Shown here: one piece after another, positions 17,455-25,094 of the stretch
Layout of the letters: the number at the start of each line of letters is the position of its first letter
Numbering within the stretch: position 1 is the stretch's first letter
Assembly: GCF_018614955.1 (NCBI RefSeq)
Contig: NZ_JAGGNV010000014.1
Span: 226,499-290,498 of the forward strand
Origin: Variovorax paradoxus
Lineage (GTDB): Bacteria; Pseudomonadota; Gammaproteobacteria; Burkholderiales; Burkholderiaceae_C
Direction of reading: 5' to 3'
Length of the DNA: 64,000 nucleotides
The notes under the pieces: model-generated
Seen by the model: the letters and a program-made list of their open reading frames with translations, nothing else
What the model was told of the DNA's origin: nothing
Database searches by the model: none
Position numbers and translations under genes: made by a program

Positions 17455-18921
17455 ATGTACCTGATCAATCCCGCGGCCCACACCCGCCGCGCCTTTCTGC
17501 GCCGCTCGGGCCAGCTCGCCATGGCGGGCACCGCACTGCCCTTCGCGCTCAACCTGGCCGCAATAGGCGAGGCCGCCGCGCAGGCGGCCGGCGACGACTA
17601 CAAGGCGCTGGTCTGCGTCTTCCTGTTCGGCGGCAACGACTATGCGAACACCGTCGTCACCTACGACGATCCGAGCTACAACGCCTACAGCACGATTCGC
17701 GGCGGCGCCGCGGGCCAAGCCGCGGGTGGCGTGGCGATCGGCAAGGCCGAACTGACGCCGACCCTGCTCGTGCCGACCACGGCCCTGCCCGACGGACGCC
17801 AGTACGCGCTGCACCCGGCGATGACCGAGCTGGCCACGCTGTTCAACGCCGACGCCAAGATGGCGGTGCAGCTCAACGTGGGGCCGCTGGTGGTGCCGCT
17901 CACGCGCGCCCAGTACAACAACAGCAACAAGAAGCTCTATCCGCAGCCGCCGAAGCTGTTCTCGCACAACGACCAGCAGTCGACCTGGCAGTCGTCCTCG
18001 CCCGAGGGCTCGACCGTCGGCTGGGGCGGCAACATCGGCGACCTGATGCTCACGCAGAACACCAACTCGCTCTTCACCTGCATGTCGGTGTCGGGCAACG
18101 CGGTGTTCCTGTCGGGCGACACCGCCCTGCAGTACCAGGTGAGCACGGGCGGTGCGGTCGGCATCAACAGCGTGAAGAACGCCAACGTCTACGGCTCGAG
18201 CTCGGTCAAGGCCGCGATGGCGCAGCTCGTGCAGCAGGCGCGCGGCCATGTGCTGGAGAACGAATACAACAAGGTCACCAAGCGCGCGGTCGAGGCCGAG
18301 GGATCGGTCACTTCGGCCATCGGCACGGATTTCGCAGCCGGCACCTTCCCGGCCACCGGCCTGGGCAACCAGCTCAAGATGGTCGCGCGGCTCATCCGCG
18401 GCCGCAGCACGCTGGGCACCAAGCGCCAGGTGTTCTTCGTCTCGATGGGCGGCTTCGACCTGCACGACAACCTGATCGCCAACCAGCCCGGCCTGATGAA
18501 GCAGTTGAGCGATGCGATGGCCGCGTTCTACCGGCAGATGGTCGCGCAGGGCATGGCCGACAAGGTCACGGCCTTCACCGCCTCCGACTTCGGCCGCACG
18601 CTGGCCTCCAACGGCGATGGTTCCGACCATGGCTGGGGCGGCCACCATTTCATCGTCGGCGGCGCGGTGAAGGGCAAGCAGATCTACGGTACGCCGCAGG
18701 TGGTCAGCATCAACAACGACTCGAAGCTGGCCGGCTATGAGGGCCATGTGGGGCAGGGCCGGCTGATTCCCTCCACCTCGGTCGACCAGTACGGCGCCAC
18801 GCTCGCGAGCTGGTTCGGCGTGCCGGCCAGCAATCTGGAAAGCATCCTGCCGAACCTCAAGAACTTCGGCGGCAACGTCAACGGCATCGACTACCCGAAG
18901 AACGTGGGCTTCATGGCCTGA
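17455..18921 (+). CDS. DUF1501 protein with Tat signal
   Basis: The 488-residue protein starts with a twin-arginine signal (RRAFLRRSGQLAMAG) followed by a hydrophobic stretch and an AQA-type cut site, so it is probably exported folded, perhaps with a bound metal. DUF1501 proteins are related to the alkaline phosphatase/sulfatase fold; here the segments VFLFGGNDYANT, FFVSMGGFDLHDN and SDHGWGGHHFIVGG carry Asp and His residues suited to metal binding. The ribosome site AAGGA lies before ATG at 17455. Its partner is the DUF1800 protein directly upstream; the pair is thought to act together in the envelope, but no reaction is established. Confidence 0.88.
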   Translation: MYLINPAAHTRRAFLRRSGQLAMAGTALPFALNLAAIGEAAAQAAGDDYKALVCVFLFGGNDYANTVVTYDDPSYNAYSTIRGGAAGQAAGGVAIGKAELTPTLLVPTTALPDGRQYALHPAMTELATLFNADAKMAVQLNVGPLVVPLTRAQYNNSNKKLYPQPPKLFSHNDQQSTWQSSSPEGSTVGWGGNIGDLMLTQNTNSLFTCMSVSGNAVFLSGDTALQYQVSTGGAVGINSVKNANVYGSSSVKAAMAQLVQQARGHVLENEYNKVTKRAVEAEGSVTSAIGTDFAAGTFPATGLGNQLKMVARLIRGRSTLGTKRQVFFVSMGGFDLHDNLIANQPGLMKQLSDAMAAFYRQMVAQGMADKVTAFTASDFGRTLASNGDGSDHGWGGHHFIVGGAVKGKQIYGTPQVVSINNDSKLAGYEGHVGQGRLIPSTSVDQYGATLASWFGVPASNLESILPNLKNFGGNVNGIDYPKNVGFMA

Positions 18922-18947
18922 AGGCGCCTGCCTACGTCGGCAGCGGG

Positions 18948-18986
18948 GCGCGGTCTGCATACTCTGCAGTCCGCGCTTTTCTTTTC
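18948..18986 (+). terminator. Rho-independent terminator after the DUF1800/DUF1501 operon
   Basis: GCGCGG-T-CTGCA pairs with TGCAG-T-CCGCGC around a five-base loop, with one T:T mismatch, and is followed by TTTTCTTTTC. The T run abuts the ribosome site of the next gene. Confidence 0.7.
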
Positions 18987-18997
18987 AGGAGACTCCG

Positions 18998-19345
18998 ATG
19001 AAGTACAGAGGAAGCTGCCACTGCGGCCGGATCGCTTTCGAGGCCGAGGGCGAGATCAAGAGTGCGATGGCGTGCAATTGTTCGATGTGCCAGCGCAGGG
19101 GCTCGCTGCTGTGGTTCGTGCCGCGCGACAGCTTCACGCTGCTCACCCCGCGCGAGGACATGGGGACCTACCTGTTCAACAAGCATGTGCTCGAGCACCA
19201 CTTCTGTCCCACCTGCGGCATCCATCCCTTTGCGGAGGGCAGCGATCCCAAGGGCAACAAGATGTCGGCGGTCAACATCCGCTGCATCGAGGGCATCGAG
19301 CTCGATTCGGTGCCGGTGACGCATTTCGACGGGCGTTCGCGCTGA
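18998..19345 (+). CDS. GFA-family zinc protein
   Basis: This 115-residue protein has the glutathione-dependent formaldehyde-activating (GFA) zinc-fold pattern: GSCHCGRIAFE, CNCSMCQRRG and CPTCGIHP, giving the paired Cys sites for two zinc ions. Related proteins include CENP-V and S-(hydroxymethyl)glutathione synthase, but most members have no proven reaction. CAGGAGACTCCG precedes ATG at 18998. Another GFA gene follows 79 bp later, and the two are only distantly alike. Confidence 0.88.
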   Translation: MKYRGSCHCGRIAFEAEGEIKSAMACNCSMCQRRGSLLWFVPRDSFTLLTPREDMGTYLFNKHVLEHHFCPTCGIHPFAEGSDPKGNKMSAVNIRCIEGIELDSVPVTHFDGRSR

Positions 19346-19424
19346 GCCCCGGCGAGCTGGCGGTCGCGGCCTGAGGACGCCGCGTTTGCGTTTCGCACGC
19401 GGCCGCGCGAAAGTACGGCGCACC

Positions 19425-19949
19425 ATGAGCGCCATCCCGACCGACCCCGACCCCTTCCCGTTCGAAGGCGGTTGCAGCTGCCGCGCGCTGCGCTACCGCA
19501 TGGCGACGCGGCCGCTCTTCGTGCACTGTTGCCATTGCCGCTGGTGCCAGCGCGAGACGGGCTCGGCCTTCGCGCTCAACGCGATGATCGAAGCGGAGCG
19601 CGTGCAGTTGCTCCAGGGCGAGATCGAACTCGTCGTGACGCCGTCGGAAAGCGGCAAAGGGCAGAAGATCGCGCGCTGTCCGCACTGCCGCGTCGCGCTA
19701 TGGAGCCACTACGCGGGTGCCGGCGATGCCGTGTGCTTCGTGCGCGTGGGCACGCTCGATGCGCCGGACCACCTGCCGCCCGACATCCATATCTTCACGA
19801 TGTCGAAGCAGCCCTGGGTGCTGTTGCCGCCGGGCACGCCGGCCGTGGCCGAGTACTACAGCCGTGCCGAGCACTGGCCGGCCGAAAGCCTGGAACGTGC
19901 CAGGGCGCTGAAGGCCTCGCGCCCGCCTGCGGGGCCGACGGCCGGTTGA
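19425..19949 (+). CDS. GFA-family zinc protein (second copy)
   Basis: The 174-residue protein shows GGCSCRALRY, CCHCRWCQRETGSAF and ARCPHCRVALWSHY, the Cys pattern of the GFA family, with a C-terminal extension of about 45 residues. ATG at 19425 is used because the fold begins soon after; a longer reading from 19386 adds only an Arg-rich stretch. A role in thiol-linked aldehyde handling is suggested by family name only. Confidence 0.85.
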   Translation: MSAIPTDPDPFPFEGGCSCRALRYRMATRPLFVHCCHCRWCQRETGSAFALNAMIEAERVQLLQGEIELVVTPSESGKGQKIARCPHCRVALWSHYAGAGDAVCFVRVGTLDAPDHLPPDIHIFTMSKQPWVLLPPGTPAVAEYYSRAEHWPAESLERARALKASRPPAGPTAG

Positions 19950-20028
19950 TTGCCAGTGCCGACGGCCGCTGATACCCTGCGCGCGGGCGGCGGCGCCGCC
20001 CTTTCATGTTCAATCAGGGAGTAAAAAA

Positions 20029-20274
20029 ATGAGCCTTTTGCTGTTTCTTGTCGTCGGTCTCGTGGCGGGCTGGCTGGCCGGCGTGCTGGTCAAAGGGGGT
20101 GGCTTCGGCCTCGTCGGCGACCTGGTCGTCGGCGTGATCGGCGCCTTTCTCGGCGGCCTTCTTTTCAGCTCGGCCGGCGTTTCGCTGGGCGGCGGCCTGG
20201 TGGGCAGCATCGTCGTCGCCACCATCGGGGCGATCGTGCTTCTGCTGATCGTCCGCCTCCTCAAGCGAGCCTAG
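20029..20274 (+). CDS. Small YeaQ/YmgE (GlsB)-like membrane protein
   Basis: This 81-residue protein has three hydrophobic helices rich in Gly (for example VVGVIGAFLGGLLF and IGAIVLLLIVRLLKRA), the layout of the transglycosylase-associated YeaQ/YmgE/GlsB family, often stress-induced. GGGAGTAAAAAA precedes ATG at 20029. It converges on the IclR regulator gene and the two coding ends overlap by 14 bases. Confidence 0.85.
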   Translation: MSLLLFLVVGLVAGWLAGVLVKGGGFGLVGDLVVGVIGAFLGGLLFSSAGVSLGGGLVGSIVVATIGAIVLLLIVRLLKRA

Positions 20275-21100
20275 TAGCCACGGAGGCGCGTGCGGCGCCG
20301 AGCCGCTGCGACACCTCGCCGGCGCATTGCTTCAGCGCGCGGGCGACGGGCCCGTCCCATTTCGCATCGAAAACGCCGGCGGGCCCGATCGCGGTGATCG
20401 CCAGCGCGATCGCGCCGGTGTGGTCGAACACCGGCGCGGACATCGCGCTCACGCCCGGCACGATTTCGCCTTCGGAGCGGCTGATGCCGCGCTCACGCAC
20501 CTCGTGCAGCTGCGCCTCGAAGGCCTTCCAGTCCGGCAGCGGCGGCGGTGGCGGCATGCCCACGTGCGGCGCCGTGCTGCTTTTTTCGCGCTGGCGCTCC
20601 TTGTCGAGCAGGCGCTTGACCACCGCGGCGTCGAGGTAGGCGGCGAACAGGCGGCCCGAGGCGGTGCTGGTCAACGAGAACACCGTGCCGTGCCGCATGC
20701 TCACGTGCAAGGCCGCCGGCGACTCGGCCACGCGCACGATGGTGGCGCCGCGGTCGCCCCACACCGCGATGGCGGCGGTGTGCCCGATCTGCTGAGCGAG
20801 CTCGGCGACCAGCGGCGTCGCGATGTGGACCGGATCGGCCTGCTGCAGGCTGATCAACCCCAGTTGCAAAGCCAGCGGGCCGAGCAGATAGTGACCGCTG
20901 CTGCGGTCCTGTTCGATCAGCCCGAGGCGGCCGAAGCTGACCATGTAGGGGTGCGCCTTGGCGGCCGACATCTCGGCCTCGCGCGCGAGGTCCTTCAGCG
21001 CCATCGGCCGGCCGTGGTGCACCAGGGCGCGCAGCAGCTGGCCGCCCACTTCGATGCTCTGGATGCCGCGCTGTGCGCGGTCGTTGCCGTCAGCGGCCAT
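20261..21100 (-). CDS. IclR-family transcriptional regulator of the homogentisate cluster
   Basis: The 279-residue protein has an N-terminal winged helix (residues about 12-75, with PMALKDLAREAEMSAAKAHP) and a C-terminal IclR ligand-binding domain (GTVFSLTSTASGRLFAAY near 150, ISRSEGEIVPGVSAMSAPVFD near 215). A Pro-rich insert (PPPPPLPDW) sits between. It diverges from the MBL-monooxygenase-Bug-hmgA-fahA operon, so it most likely controls that operon in response to homogentisate or a related aromatic acid. An inverted repeat in the shared intergenic region is a candidate operator. Confidence 0.9.
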   Translation of the reverse strand: MAADGNDRAQRGIQSIEVGGQLLRALVHHGRPMALKDLAREAEMSAAKAHPYMVSFGRLGLIEQDRSSGHYLLGPLALQLGLISLQQADPVHIATPLVAELAQQIGHTAAIAVWGDRGATIVRVAESPAALHVSMRHGTVFSLTSTASGRLFAAYLDAAVVKRLLDKERQREKSSTAPHVGMPPPPPLPDWKAFEAQLHEVRERGISRSEGEIVPGVSAMSAPVFDHTGAIALAITAIGPAGVFDAKWDGPVARALKQCAGEVSQRLGAARASVATRLA

Positions 21101-21132
21101 ATCCGTCTCTTTGTTCGTTCATGCAGAAGGCA

Positions 21133-21193
21133 TTAGACATTAACTGATCTCCGGATTACACTGCGCTTCATTCGTTCCCTGCGAATTCATTCG
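21133..21193 (+). promoter_or_regulatory. Candidate promoter and IclR operator of the homogentisate operon
   Basis: TTAGAC (21133-21138) and TACACT (21157-21162) with an 18-base spacer form a plausible sigma70 promoter. Just downstream, ATTCG-7 nt-CGAAT (21170-21186) and the overlapping CGAAT-2 nt-ATTCG (21182-21193) are inverted repeats placed over the expected transcription start, as a repressor site would be. Confidence 0.45.
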
Positions 21194-21221
21194 TGTTAGA
21201 CAAATCACCAAGGAGACCCCA

Positions 21222-22181
21222 ATGAGCCAGACCAAGGTTTTCGCCAGCCAGGCCGACCTCGAAGAAAAGAAGATCACCTTCAGCCAGATTTCCGAGCATG
21301 CCTGGGCCTACACGGCCGAGGGCGACCCGAACACCGGCATCGTGATCGGCGACGACTGCGTGCTGGTGGCCGACACCCAGGCCACGCCCGCGATGGCGGC
21401 CGACGTGGTGCGCCGCATCCGCGAAGTGACTGACAAGCCCATCAAGTACGTCGTGCTCACGCACTACCACGCCGTGCGCGTGCTGGGCGCGACCGGCTAC
21501 AAGCCCGAGCACATCATCTCCAGCCAGGACACGCGCGACCTGATCGTCGAGCGCGGCGAGGAAGACAAGGCGAGCGAGATCGGCCGCTTCCCGCGCCTGT
21601 TCCAGAACGTCGAGACGGTGCCACCGGGCCTGACCTGGCCCACCATGACCTTCACCGGCAAGATGACGCTGTGGCTGGGCAAGCTGGAAGTCCAGCTGCT
21701 GCAGCTCGGCCGCGGCCACACCAAGGGCGACACCGTGGTCTGGTTGCCGGGCGAGCAGGCCCTGCTGTCGGGCGACCTGGTCGAGTTCGACGCCACGCCC
21801 TATGCCGGCGACGCCTACTTCAAGGACTGGCCCAAGACCCTGGACAACATCGCCGCGCTCAAGCCGAAGGCCCTGGTGCCCGGCCGCGGCGCCGCGCTCA
21901 CCACGCCGGAAGAAGTGGCCAAGGGTCTCGCCGGCACGCGCGACTTCATTGCCGACGTATACGCCAGCGTTTCGGAAGGCGCCAAATCGGGCAAGGACCT
22001 GAACGCGGTCTACAAGGAGACCTACGCGAAGCTCAAGCCCAAGTACGGCCACTGGGTCATCTTCGACCACTGCATGCCCTTCGGCATCACGCGCTGCTAC
22101 GACGAGGCCACGCAGTACGCCGACCCGCGTGTGTGGACCGCGGAGCGCGATGTCGAGATGTGGAAGACCCTCGAAGGCTGA
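21222..22181 (+). CDS. MBL-fold hydrolase with altered metal site
   Basis: The 319-residue protein follows the metallo-beta-lactamase fold: VLVADTQAT, VVLTHYHAVR, LGRGHTKGDTVVW, LLSGDLVEF and VPGRGAALT match the five motif regions. In the main motif HxHxDH only the first two His remain (His81, His83); the Asp and third His are Val85 and Arg86. The late His is Arg in PGRG. So one metal-site half seems kept (His81, His83, the His of GHT, the Asp of GDL) and the other lost. It is the first gene of the homogentisate operon, nine bases before the monooxygenase gene, with AAGGAGACCCCA before ATG. It may act as a hydrolase or lactonase on a pathway compound, or be non-enzymatic; the function is unknown. 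Confidence 0.85.
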   Translation: MSQTKVFASQADLEEKKITFSQISEHAWAYTAEGDPNTGIVIGDDCVLVADTQATPAMAADVVRRIREVTDKPIKYVVLTHYHAVRVLGATGYKPEHIISSQDTRDLIVERGEEDKASEIGRFPRLFQNVETVPPGLTWPTMTFTGKMTLWLGKLEVQLLQLGRGHTKGDTVVWLPGEQALLSGDLVEFDATPYAGDAYFKDWPKTLDNIAALKPKALVPGRGAALTTPEEVAKGLAGTRDFIADVYASVSEGAKSGKDLNAVYKETYAKLKPKYGHWVIFDHCMPFGITRCYDEATQYADPRVWTAERDVEMWKTLEG

Positions 22182-22190
22182 GGCAGAAAC

Positions 22191-23858
22191 GTGAACGCCA
22201 CTGCTGCTTCAGCCGCCGCGCCCATCGACTACCAGAACCTGCGCTACGACTACAGGCACCACCCCGATCAGGATGCCGCCACGCCCGCCCGCCACCCCGT
22301 CGTCGTGGTCGGCGCCGGCCCGGTCGGCCTGGCGCTGGCCATCGACCTGGCGCAGCGTCAAGTGCCCGTGGTGCTGCTGGACAACGACAACAAGCTGTCT
22401 ACCGGCTCGCGCGCCATCTGCTTCGCCAAGCGTTCGCTGGAGATCTTCGACCGGCTCGGTTGTGGCGAGCGCATGGCGGCGAAAGGCGTGTCGTGGAAGC
22501 TGGGCCGCGTGTTTCTGCAGGACGCGCAGATCTACGAGTTCGACCTGCTGCCCGAAGAGGGCCATCAGCGCCCGGCCTTCGTCAACCTGCAGCAGTACTA
22601 CGTCGAGGGGTACCTGGCCGAGCGCGCGGCCGAGCTGCCGCTTTTGGACATCCGCTGGAGCCACACGGTGGTCGGTGCCGAGCAGCACGAGGACCACGCG
22701 CTCCTGACCGTCGAGACGCCGGACGGGAGCTACCGGCTGCAGGCCGACTGGCTGGCCGCGTGCGACGGCTCGCGCTCGACGGTGCGGCAGCTGATCGGCC
22801 AGGAAAGCAAGGGCCGCATCTTCAAGGACCGCTTCCTGATCGCGGACGTGAAGATGAAGGTCGACTTCCCGGCCGAGCGCTGGTTCTGGTTCGATCCGCA
22901 TTTCCACCGTCACCAGAGCGTGCTGCTGCACATGCAGCCCGACAACGTGTGGCGCATCGACTTCCAGCTCGGCTGGGAGGCCGATCCGGAGGCCGAGAAG
23001 AAGCCCGAGAACATCATCCCGCGCGTCAAGGCGCTGCTGGCGGCCTCGCCCTTCAAGGACGCGGAGTTCGAGCTCGAATGGGCCAGCGTCTACACCTTCG
23101 CCTGCCTGCGCATGGAAGCCTTCCGCCACGGCCGCGTGCTGTTCGCGGGCGATTCGGCGCACGGCGTGTCGCCCTTCGGTGCGCGCGGCGCCAACTCGGG
23201 CGTGCAGGACGCCGACAACCTGGCCTGGAAGCTGGCCGCGGTGCTGCGCGGCGAGGCGTCTCAAGCGCTGCTCGACAGCTACGCCCGCGAGCGCGAGTAC
23301 GCGGCCGACGAAAACATCCGCAACTCCACCCGCGCCACCGACTTCATCACGCCCAAGAGCGAGCTGAGCCGGCTGTTCCGCGACGCGGTGCTGCAGCTGG
23401 CGAGCCGCCACCCCTTCGCCCGTACGCTGGTCAACAGCGGGCGGTTGTCGGTGCCGGCCACGCTGCATGGCTCGATGCTCAACACGCCGGACAGCGAGGA
23501 TTTCGAAGGGCGCATGGTGCCCGGCGCGGTGGCGGCCGATGCACCCTTCGCTGCGAGCGGCCGCCAGCGCAACTGGCTGTTGCGCTCGCTTGGCGCCGAC
23601 GGCCGCTTTGCCGCGCTGGTGTTTGGCGACGGCGCCGCCGCCGAGGCCAGCCTGCGCGCGCTGGCCGAGGCCGAAGCACCGGTCAGCGTCGTACGCATTC
23701 CGCTCGACGACGCCCATGCCCTGGCCGCGCAACGCTACGACGCCCGGCCCGGCACCACCTACCTGCTGCGTCCCGATCAGCACGTGTGCGCGCGCTGGCG
23801 CAGCCCGACCGCCGCTGCCATCCGCACCGCCCACGCGCGTGCGCTCGGCAAAACCTGA
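22191..23858 (+). CDS. FAD-dependent aromatic monooxygenase, candidate 4-hydroxyphenylacetate 1-hydroxylase
   Basis: The 555-residue protein is a class A flavoprotein monooxygenase: the FAD motif VVVGAGPVGLALAIDLA near residue 40, the DG motif AACDGSRSTVRQ near 195, and the second FAD motif VLFAGDSAHGVSPFGARGAN near 320, with a C-terminal thioredoxin-like domain as in MhpA-type phenol hydroxylases. It sits inside the operon that ends with hmgA and fahA, so its product should be homogentisate or something leading to it. A single-protein flavin enzyme turning 4-hydroxyphenylacetate into homogentisate was described biochemically long ago in a relative (Pseudomonas, now Delftia, acidovorans), which makes this a good candidate. 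A 3-hydroxyphenylacetate 6-hydroxylase is the main alternative. Confidence 0.85.
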   Translation: MNATAASAAAPIDYQNLRYDYRHHPDQDAATPARHPVVVVGAGPVGLALAIDLAQRQVPVVLLDNDNKLSTGSRAICFAKRSLEIFDRLGCGERMAAKGVSWKLGRVFLQDAQIYEFDLLPEEGHQRPAFVNLQQYYVEGYLAERAAELPLLDIRWSHTVVGAEQHEDHALLTVETPDGSYRLQADWLAACDGSRSTVRQLIGQESKGRIFKDRFLIADVKMKVDFPAERWFWFDPHFHRHQSVLLHMQPDNVWRIDFQLGWEADPEAEKKPENIIPRVKALLAASPFKDAEFELEWASVYTFACLRMEAFRHGRVLFAGDSAHGVSPFGARGANSGVQDADNLAWKLAAVLRGEASQALLDSYAREREYAADENIRNSTRATDFITPKSELSRLFRDAVLQLASRHPFARTLVNSGRLSVPATLHGSMLNTPDSEDFEGRMVPGAVAADAPFAASGRQRNWLLRSLGADGRFAALVFGDGAAAEASLRALAEAEAPVSVVRIPLDDAHALAAQRYDARPGTTYLLRPDQHVCARWRSPTAAAIRTAHARALGKT

Positions 23859-23878
23859 GACCCCACGAGACCACGACC

Positions 23879-24073
23879 ATGCCGAACGACCACCTGATCC
23901 TGACGCCCCACCTGGATGCTCCGGACGACTTCTACGAGGCCCTGCTCGACGCGCACCAGGGCCTGTCCACCGAGGAGAGCCATGCCTTCAATGCCCGCCT
24001 GGTGCTGGTGCTGGCCAATCACATCGGCTCGCTGCCGGTGCTGCGCAAAGCCCTGGAGGCGGCGCGCGCCTGA
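23879..24073 (+). CDS. DUF2783 small protein
   Basis: This 64-residue protein matches the DUF2783 pattern, with the segment DDFYEALLDAHQGLS followed by FNARLVLVLANHIG. Such proteins are usually encoded next to aromatic monooxygenase genes, as here, 20 bases after the FAD monooxygenase stop. It is acidic at its start, has no signal peptide or membrane helix, and could be a small partner of the monooxygenase. No function is proven. Confidence 0.8.
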   Translation: MPNDHLILTPHLDAPDDFYEALLDAHQGLSTEESHAFNARLVLVLANHIGSLPVLRKALEAARA

Positions 24074-24122
24074 CGATCCGGCAATGCATCACACGAAGCT
24101 TCAATCTACTGGAGACAAATCC

Positions 24123-25079
24123 ATGATCCGCAAGACCCTCGCTGCCCTCGGCCTGGCAGCCCTGTCCCTCGCTGCCATCGCCCAGGACAGCAAGCCCATC
24201 GAATGGGTGGTCGGCTACGCCGCCGGCGGCGGCTCCGATTCGGTGGCGCGCGCCACTGCCGAGACCATGAGCAAGAGCCTGGGCGCGCCCATCGTCATCA
24301 ACAACAAGCCGGGCGCGGCCACCAACATCGCGGCCGAGTACGTCGCGCGCGCCAGGGACGTCGAGCACACCCTGCTGACCGCCGACTTCGCGACGCTGGC
24401 GGCCAATCCCTTCCTCTTTTCCAAGCTGAGCTACGACGCCGAGAAGAACTTCAAGCCGGTCGGCCTGCTGGCGCGCTTCCCGCTCGTGCTGGTGGTCGGG
24501 CCGCAGGTGCCGGCGAGCAACTGGAAGGAGTTCGTGGCCTGGGCCAAGGCGCAGCCGGGCGGCGTCAATTACGGCTCGGCCGGCGTCGGCAGTCCCCATC
24601 ACCTGGCAACCGAGCTGCTGCGCGAGAAGGCCGGGCTCAAGCTCACCCACGTGGCCTACCGCGGCGCGGCACCGGCCATGCAGGACGTGCTGGGCGGGCA
24701 GGTGCCGTTCATGCTGGTCGACACGGCCAGCGGCAACCAGTTCGTGCAGGCGGGCAAGGTCAAGGCCATCGGCGTCGCGAGCGCCAGGCGCATCGCCTCG
24801 CTGCCCAACGTGCCCACGCTGATGGAGCAGGGCCTGGCCGGCTACGAGGCCTATGCCTGGCAGGGCCTCACCGTGCCTTCCGGCACGCCCGAGGCCACGG
24901 TGGCGCGCTACGCCAAGGCGCTGCAGGATGCGCTGGCATCGCCCGCAGTCAAGGCGCGCTTCGACGCACTCGGCGTCGAAGGCCTTCCCGGCTCGCCGAG
25001 CGACATGGCGAGCTACGTGAAGGCCGAACGCGAGCGCTGGGGGCAGGTGATCAAGACCAACAACATCCGCGTGGATTGA
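24123..25079 (+). CDS. Bug-type tripartite tricarboxylate solute-binding protein
   Basis: The 318-residue periplasmic protein has a signal peptide (cut near LAAIAQ) and the Bug/TctC fold: GYAAGGGSDSVARATA binding the ligand carboxylate, VINNKPGAATNIAAEYVA, GSAGVGSPHHLATELL and HVAYRGAAPAMQDVLGGQ. Its place between the monooxygenase/DUF2783 genes and hmgA suggests it binds the aromatic acid degraded by this operon. No TctA/TctB membrane genes are near, so it must share a permease encoded elsewhere or act as a sensor. It ends 15 bases before hmgA. Confidence 0.93.
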   Translation: MIRKTLAALGLAALSLAAIAQDSKPIEWVVGYAAGGGSDSVARATAETMSKSLGAPIVINNKPGAATNIAAEYVARARDVEHTLLTADFATLAANPFLFSKLSYDAEKNFKPVGLLARFPLVLVVGPQVPASNWKEFVAWAKAQPGGVNYGSAGVGSPHHLATELLREKAGLKLTHVAYRGAAPAMQDVLGGQVPFMLVDTASGNQFVQAGKVKAIGVASARRIASLPNVPTLMEQGLAGYEAYAWQGLTVPSGTPEATVARYAKALQDALASPAVKARFDALGVEGLPGSPSDMASYVKAERERWGQVIKTNNIRVD

Positions 25080-25094
25080 TATGAAAGGATCCTC

